A DNA stretch of 64,000 nt from Sipunculus nudus (Eukaryota > Annelida > Sipuncula > Golfingiida > Sipunculidae), in assembly GCA_026874595.1 (NCBI GenBank), contig CM049307.1:40182362-40246361 (forward strand), written 5' to 3'. The notes beneath the pieces were generated by a model. It saw only the letters and a program-made list of their open reading frames with translations. It ran no database searches and was not told where the DNA came from. Positions 61,301 to 64,000 of this stretch are shown here, piece by piece (position 1 is the stretch's first letter; each line of letters opens with the position of its first letter). Made by a program: the position numbers and the translations under genes.

Positions 61301-62947
61301 TAAAAACTGTTAGAGGGCTGAACAGGTAAAGAATCATTCATTATTTGGACAAAATAGAAAGTTCCAAAACAGCCAAATAAATGTTCCAGCTTCCTCCAAC
61401 AAAAATAATCCTGTTTAACATCTCTGTGATTGGTTTTTTATCAAACCCTCTAATGTTGGCACAACACAATACATATCAGAATATCCATATCAGGGTGATA
61501 TTACATACCACTCTCCCATCTTCTAAGGTCACATCTTCTCCATTTTTCAGCTTCCCCAAAAGAGGACCACTAAAAATGAGAATGAAGGTACACTTAAGTC
61601 TTCTTGTTATTTACTCATGGATTATCAACAAAATACTTAATACTATGTGTATTATAGATATTTCTTGTTCTTAATATATAAATGTGTTTAATCATTTAAA
61701 GTTATCCTGATGGGTCACATATATCTAACAAATAAATTAAGCTGTCATTTATTACCAAACAATGACTGAAACTGTCTCTGAAAAAAAAACTGTCATTAAC
61801 TTAAAATAGTCAAACAGGAATCCTACGAGCACCAGTTTTGGCCAACTACTCATCTTACTGATGATGGGAAATAGTTTTGCTCAGGAATGACATATATTAA
61901 GAAAATGAAGTCTGAGAGACAACCAATTTATGAAATATCAGTAAGGTTTGAACACTTACGCTCCTCTTGGCATCCCGAGTTCTACACACTTCTCTAACAT
62001 CAGAGCTCTCTGCTTCTGATGAGCCTGCAAGTATAGAGAAAGAATGTTACTCAAATTTAAGTTTGTTTCTTTGTACAACTACATAAACCTCTCTTCCATA
62101 TCCTATTTTTGTTTCAGTCATTAAAATGTTGAGTGAAAAAATCTACAAAATAAAAATATAAATAATTAAAATATTGAACATCTGTAACTGAATCAGAGAA
62201 TGAATGGATTACTAGATAGCTACAGAAACAGCAATTAATATACTGTGGATATTGCAATATCCTCTGTTATCTCATGAATTATGCTGATCATCAACAACCA
62301 GCAACTTGTGCCACAGCATCACTGGAGAGTGAGAGACCCCCCCCCCCCCACCAAAAAAAAACCCTGCCATAATTCTTTCCTGTTTCCTTTAAACCTGTTT
62401 CCCATCAGCAGTTAAAATTGGATGGGTTTCTCTTAGTATTACCCCATATATTTTCAAAAAGACTATTATATATTCTCAATATATATGTATTTGCAAATAC
62501 ACATTCTGTAAAGAAAATATATATATAATAATTAAGGATTAATATTAAATTTTATCTATTACTCCCCCCCCCCCCCCCCTTACAAAACTAACATCATCTT
62601 TTTGTATTTTTATCAAAGTTCCTATGTTACATTTTATGCCTCGTTGAACCTTTCCCCCAAAAGCATAGAAAAAGAATCTTAAAAATATCCAGCCATTCCA
62701 CAATGATTACATTTTAATTTTTCTTCCCCCATCTTTTCATACAGGAAATCTGTAGGGTATATATAATGCAGTTTCTTCCATTAAAGCATTTGCAGTTTCA
62801 CAGTCTTACTTCTTTGTGCACTGCCATATCAGTATCCATGTATTATTGTTAGCCTGATGTGATGGCTAATTTCCTCGTCAAGACTTACCTTTATGATATA
62901 TGCAACACACAGAGACTGCTCTGATGACAGTCTTCTTTTCTTCATCT
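49185..62947 (-). CDS. ELAC2: ELAC2 (zinc phosphodiesterase ELAC protein 2, tRNase Z long form), C-terminal 15 coding exons, 5' part outside window
   Basis: ELAC2 endonucleolytically removes the 3' trailer of precursor tRNAs; in animals it acts in nucleus and mitochondria. I joined 15 exons by GT-AG boundaries and unbroken phase: 62889-62947, 61960-62024, 61509-61569, 58407-58458, 57486-57645, 56826-57059, 55321-55433, 54865-54970, 54212-54350, 53634-53785, 53052-53142, 52451-52571, 51798-51876, 50703-50847, 49185-49331 (about 573 codons plus stop). Motifs seen: GTGSAIP and the PxKxRN loop as PSKRRN (54891-54908), metal-binding HLHADHH (54215-54235), YSGDT (GDT at 52479-52487), HEAT (51842-51853), HST across the 51798/50847 junction, and HFSQRY (50769-50786). 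Human ELAC2 is 826 residues, so roughly the first 240 residues lie beyond 64,000. No frameshift or stop occurs inside the joined exons. The ELAC2 identity, rather than the short ELAC1, follows from the degenerate N-terminal half seen in the upstream exons. Confidence 0.96.
50055..50068 (+). promoter_or_regulatory. CTCF-like site (perfect core consensus), ELAC2 last intron
   Basis: CCAGCAGGTGGCAG matches CCASYAGRKGGCRS at all 14 positions. It lies between the exons at 50703-50847 and 49185-49331. Confidence 0.55.
50301..50489. mobile_element. Tigger-like MITE in ELAC2 intron
   Basis: TA-CAGTGAAACCTCTTATAAAG at the left end is mirrored by GAAAGAGGTTTTACTATA at the right end. Inner sequence also repeats the ATAGAGGT theme in both orientations. 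About 186 bp, no coding. The terminus resembles that of the Tigger remnant at 28609 (CAGTCTAACCTCTT). Confidence 0.8.
50703..50847 (-). CDS. ELAC2: ELAC2 exon carrying HST and HFSQRY motifs
   Basis: 145 bp, acceptor gaacag, donor AGG|gtgagt. It reads [33 protein letters not shown] and VGIAFDNMR, matching human [33 protein letters not shown] and VGVAFDHMK. The last conserved catalytic histidine is in HFSQRY at 50769-50786. Confidence 0.97.
51798..51876 (-). CDS. ELAC2: ELAC2 exon carrying the HEAT motif
   Basis: 79 bp, acceptor accacag, donor CACAG|gtaaga. It reads [20 protein letters not shown] and then AKIKRH, matching human [20 protein letters not shown]. The HEAT signature of long and short tRNase Z is at 51842-51853. 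The serine of the HST motif is split with the next exon. Confidence 0.96.
52451..52571 (-). CDS. ELAC2: ELAC2 exon carrying the GDT motif
   Basis: 121 bp, acceptor taacag, donor GCAG|gtacag. It reads [19 protein letters not shown] and then [18 protein letters not shown], matching human [21 protein letters not shown] and VVYSGDTMPCEALV. A second AG six bases downstream is possible, but the upstream one keeps ...LGLDE|IQPV continuous with the previous exon. Confidence 0.95.
53052..53142 (-). CDS. ELAC2: ELAC2 exon
   Basis: 91 bp, acceptor cttcag, donor GATGAG|gtaaca. It reads [20 protein letters not shown] and then [10 protein letters not shown], an acidic, poorly conserved stretch between the HxHxDH and GDT blocks. 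Phase (2 in, 0 out) joins both neighbours exactly and fixes the start of the following exon at 52571. Confidence 0.9.
53570..53657. repeat. 37-bp tandem duplication spanning the ELAC2 exon 53634-53785 splice donor
   Basis: Copies of a unit starting GCATGATGGGATA begin at 53570, 53607 and 53644, a period of 37. The third copy is inside the exon; the second contains the exon tail and the functional donor; the first is intronic. At the position equivalent to the donor, copy one reads AGGAG on the minus strand instead of AGGTG, so it lacks a GT. Confidence 0.9.
53634..53785 (-). CDS. ELAC2: ELAC2 exon with duplicated 3' edge
   Basis: 152 bp, acceptor ttacag, donor TTCAG|gtgagt. It reads [18 protein letters not shown], then [20 protein letters not shown] and [11 protein letters not shown], matching human LPSILLQRERAL and LLVVAPNQLKAWLQQYHN. 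A 37-bp tandem repeat (53570-53606, 53607-53643, partial third copy from 53644) covers the last codons and the donor. Confidence 0.95.
54212..54350 (-). CDS. ELAC2: ELAC2 exon carrying the zinc-binding HxHxDH motif
   Basis: 139 bp, acceptor acctag, donor CACATG|gtgagt. It encodes [20 protein letters not shown] and then [19 protein letters not shown], matching human LLLDCGEGTFGQLCRHYGD and [16 protein letters not shown]. The HLHADHH at 54215-54235 supplies the main metal ligands of the metallo-beta-lactamase fold. Confidence 0.97.
54490..54503 (-). promoter_or_regulatory. CTCF-like site (perfect core consensus), ELAC2 intron
   Basis: The minus strand reads CCACTAGGTGGCAG, matching CCASYAGRKGGCRS at all positions. 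It lies between the exons at 54865-54970 and 54212-54350. Confidence 0.55.
54865..54970 (-). CDS. ELAC2: ELAC2 exon carrying GTGSA and PxKxRN motifs
   Basis: 106 bp, acceptor ttgtag, donor ATCAG|gtcagt. It reads ...[20 protein letters not shown] and then VSGILLRI, matching human [20 protein letters not shown]. The PxKxRN loop of tRNase Z enzymes is intact as PSKRRN. A nearby alternative donor four bases downstream would put a stop in frame, so the chosen donor is the only workable one. Confidence 0.95.
55321..55433 (-). CDS. ELAC2: ELAC2 exon
   Basis: 113 bp, acceptor tttcag, donor TATG|gttagt. It reads [15 protein letters not shown] and then [19 protein letters not shown], the linker between the two halves (human [21 protein letters not shown] region). 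It is weakly conserved, so the call rests mainly on phase and on flanking exons of high similarity. Confidence 0.87.
55936..56244. mobile_element. Inverted-repeat element (MITE) in ELAC2 intron
   Basis: The left arm 55936-55972 (AAGGCC, A-rich, then GGTATGGTTCTCAGGCAC) is complementary to the right arm 56210-56244 apart from length changes in the A/T run. The interior holds GATGCGGGCGG motifs near each end. No target duplication seen; superfamily unknown. Confidence 0.75.
56655..56803 (-). mobile_element. SINE fragment next to an ELAC2 splice donor
   Basis: On the minus strand it begins GGGCCTGGACAGTCGAGG, carries GTAAAATGCTTGGC and a B-box-like GGTTCAACCAC, then GGGTTGTAGTGGC and a GTCCAAGGC step, all in the order of the SINE at 18333. 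Only the 5' half is present. It starts about 26 bp past the donor of the exon 56826-57059. Confidence 0.8.
56826..57059 (-). CDS. ELAC2: ELAC2 exon (largest visible)
   Basis: 234 bp, acceptor ctgtag, donor AACAG|gtgagt. It contains [14 protein letters not shown] (human DTQHLVLNENCAS), [12 protein letters not shown] (human IHPDIFPLLTSF) and [12 protein letters not shown] (human LLKYQLRPRREW). A poorly conserved insert, [13 protein letters not shown], lies before the last block. The donor sits about 26 bp from a SINE fragment in the next intron. Confidence 0.94.
57486..57645 (-). CDS. ELAC2: ELAC2 exon
   Basis: 160 bp, acceptor tctgcag, donor GACAG|gtatag. It begins LECPSPDYL, matching human VECPDESFI, and ends [19 protein letters not shown] followed by MDR, matching human [22 protein letters not shown]. 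Strong conservation makes this one of the clearest exons. Phase is 1 in and 2 out. Confidence 0.95.
57646..58406. other. ELAC2 intron, nothing recognised
   Basis: AT-rich intron without repeat ends or structured elements. Confidence 0.6.
58407..58458 (-). CDS. ELAC2: ELAC2 exon
   Basis: A short 52-bp exon reading [17 protein letters not shown], between acceptor tttcag and donor CTGA|gtaagt. It corresponds to human EILAEELCTPPDPGAAF. Its position is supported by phase continuity (0 in, 1 out) with both neighbours rather than by similarity alone, since this part of the protein is poorly conserved. Confidence 0.85.
58719..60810 (+). mobile_element. Helentron/pearl-type element with ~180-bp tandem cores, in ELAC2 intron
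   Basis: The left end ACTAGAT is followed by the hairpins GTGTCGGAACGACAC (58726-58740) and TGCCCCGGCCTGGGGCA (58744-58760). About seven core monomers follow, with starts at 58744, 58922, 59789, 59969, 60149, 60332 and 60511; each contains CGGGACGAAACGC(G/A)AACTCG and TGCAGGCATTGCG. A (GGAATGAC)n microsatellite lies at about 60714-60755, and a terminal hairpin at 60771-60797. The array is interrupted by a second element at 59103-59787. No coding capacity. Confidence 0.85.
59103..59787 (+). mobile_element. Pearl/Helentron-like element (family D) nested in the array
   Basis: Same family as 30791-31518: ACTAGAATATTAGC left end, CCTGAGAAATAAGCTCC core, palindromic box GGTGGTGCCACC at 59412-59423, an ACGGACGG/GACAGACGG microsatellite at about 59683-59738, and right end GAGCTGAGGGCTAAAAA at 59771-59787. 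It sits inside a core monomer just after GCATTGC, so it inserted after the array formed. Confidence 0.85.
60811..61508. other. ELAC2 intron, nothing recognised
   Basis: No further repeat ends or structured elements seen. Confidence 0.55.
61509..61569 (-). CDS. ELAC2: ELAC2 exon
   Basis: 61 bp, acceptor ttttag, donor AGAGTG|gtatgt. It reads [20 protein letters not shown], matching human [20 protein letters not shown]. The first base completes the alanine codon split with the exon at 61960-62024. The following intron (58459-61508) is the largest in the visible gene and holds the Helentron-type array. Confidence 0.9.
61960..62024 (-). CDS. ELAC2: ELAC2 exon
   Basis: 65 bp, acceptor ttgcag, donor GGAGC|gtaagt. 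It reads [21 protein letters not shown] and ends with two bases of an alanine codon. The ELGMPRG segment aligns with human KEMGLPVG. Phase is 0 at entry and 2 at exit, which fits the exons on both sides. Confidence 0.9.
62337..62579. repeat. Two C homopolymer runs in ELAC2 intron
   Basis: C13 at 62337-62349 followed by an A-rich run, and C16 at 62564-62579. Between them is AT-rich DNA with TATATA tracts. Confidence 0.95.
62889..62947 (-). CDS. ELAC2: ELAC2 exon (first coding exon visible)
   Basis: It encodes ...SLCVAYIIK, matching the human SLVVAFICK stretch that precedes the LPVG region of the degenerate N-terminal half. The donor is AAAG|gtaagt. Two acceptors two bases apart are possible (ttaag|AG or agag|ATG), so the upstream edge is either 62947 or 62945; only the upstream exon, outside the window, can settle this. 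The reading frame is fixed by the next exon. Confidence 0.85.
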
Positions 62948-63027
62948 CTTAAAACATAAATAACAGTTGACATGTAATACATAATTCAATGCAATTAAAA
63001 ACAGAAACAAAGTTGATGTTAAATATA

Positions 63028-63868
63028 ACTAGATGTGGTCAGACAATGGTACTCAGAGGGCCCCTCATTTCTGGTGGTGCTGGACTAGTTTACATATGGG
63101 TAAAAAGTTAAGGTTAAAGTTGTAAAATATGACAAACAGAAACAGGTTTTTATCCATATGCATGAGGGAAAAAATCCTCTTGGTTCAAATAATATTAAAG
63201 AAGATATGTCTGAAATAATGTGTGCAATAGTAAATCACCGAATGTACTCTGGTGGCCATATTTGATATTGAGCAAGTCTGTATTTCAATAGGTCAGAAGC
63301 CCTCATAGGCACCAATAATCCCTGTGAATTTGAGAAAGATCAAGCATGTTCTTGTTGAGATATCGGATGCGAAAGAAAATCAATGATTGTGCTCTGGTGG
63401 CCATATTGGAATTCCGACAAGTCTGAAATTCGAAAGAGATGGAGCCCTTATAGGTATCAATCATCTCTGTGTAAATGAAAAAGATCACATGTTTTCTTGA
63501 TGCAATATTGCACTTAAAAGAAAATCCCTAATTGTGCTCTGGCAGCCATACTCGAATTCAGACAGGTCTGTAATTCGATTGGATTGATCCCTGAGGTCTG
63601 GAGCCTTCATATGTACCAATCATCCCTGTGAATTCGGGAAAGCTGAAGTATGTTGTTATTGAGTTATAGAAAATCAGCGATTGGGCTGTGGCAGCCATAT
63701 TGGAATTCTGACAGGTCTGTAATTCCATAGGGATTGAGTCTGCATAGGCACCAATAATTCCTGTGAATTTGGGAAAACTGAAGTATGTTGTCGTTGGGTT
63801 ATCACGCGCCAAAGAAAATCAGCGATAGGGCTGTGGTGGCCATATTGGAATTCGGACAGGCCTGTAAT
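63028..63868 (+). mobile_element. Pearl/Helentron-like repeat (family E), near window end
   Basis: The left end ACTAGATGTGGTCAGAC is followed by four to five cores of about 130-150 bp, each containing CCAATAATCCCTGTGAATT- and GTGGCCATATTGGAATTC-type blocks (cores near 63300, 63440, 63600, 63740). No ACGG microsatellite or right end was found, so it may be truncated. It lies in the ELAC2 intron upstream of the exon 62889-62947. Confidence 0.65.
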
Positions 63869-63869
63869 T

Positions 63870-64000
63870 AGTGGTGGGAGTCGCTTCCTTTTTCATAATC
63901 AATCATTGGTTTGAGCAAACCGATCAATGATTGATTATTAATCGGTTAAGACTAATATAAAGAAATATGCAATTATCTGTGAAACTATACTTTCTTAACC
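63870..64000. repeat. Start of another interspersed repeat, cut by window end
   Basis: TAGTGGTGGGAGTCGC followed by several AATCAATGATTGATTA-like palindromic motifs. It resembles the opening of family R1 (17297) in style, but identity is weak. Confidence 0.3.

Overview
This is an AT-rich animal genomic window, very probably from a marine bivalve mollusc. Two things support that. One intron-rich host gene reads clearly as metazoan ELAC2 (long-form tRNase Z). The interspersed DNA is dominated by repeats of the pearl/Helentron type known from bivalves: ACTAGA-plus-hairpin left ends, tandem core units of about 110-180 bp, ACGG-type microsatellites and GCTAAAAA right ends. The phylum call is an inference; the species cannot be read from the sequence.

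Layout. 1-49 kb is essentially gene-free: decayed pearl-like elements (1-870, 4.86-6.0, 6.65-8.3, 18.96-19.8, 30.8-31.5, 35.2-36.5, 47.0-47.4 kb), a foldback MITE with target duplications (1442-1653), a full-length tRNA-derived SINE with 13-bp target duplications (18320-18657), a decayed SINE (28.0-28.15 kb), a rearranged Tigger/pogo transposon (28609-29620), a foldback element (33931-34204), and large minisatellites (43-bp units at 10.25-12.05 kb; 14-bp units at 31.66-32.17 kb; 28-bp units at 44.3-45.8 and 47.4-47.6 kb; about 363-bp units at 41.8-42.8 kb). A block at 37.6-41.6 kb is much richer in CpG than its surroundings and carries duplicated CpG, CRE-like and E-box motifs plus a GC box. 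It looks like an unmethylated promoter or regulatory region, but I cannot assign a gene to it.

49-63 kb holds the last 15 coding exons of ELAC2 on the minus strand, about 573 codons ending at a stop at 49185-49187. All junctions are in phase and all key catalytic motifs of the C-terminal metallo-beta-lactamase half are intact. The N-terminal exons lie beyond 64,000. The ELAC2 introns contain a Tigger-like MITE, an inverted-repeat element, a SINE fragment 26 bp from a splice donor, a roughly 180-bp Helentron-type tandem array with a second pearl-like element nested in it, and another pearl-like element near the window end.

Points most worth a second look: three perfect matches to the vertebrate-derived CTCF core consensus, where about 0.03 would be expected by chance; a palindromic box, GGTGGCGCCACC and variants, recurring in several otherwise different repeat families; and a 37-bp tandem duplication spanning an ELAC2 splice donor in which the duplicate donor has lost its GT. 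I saw no rRNA, free-standing tRNA gene, CRISPR array, LTR element or other virus-derived copy.
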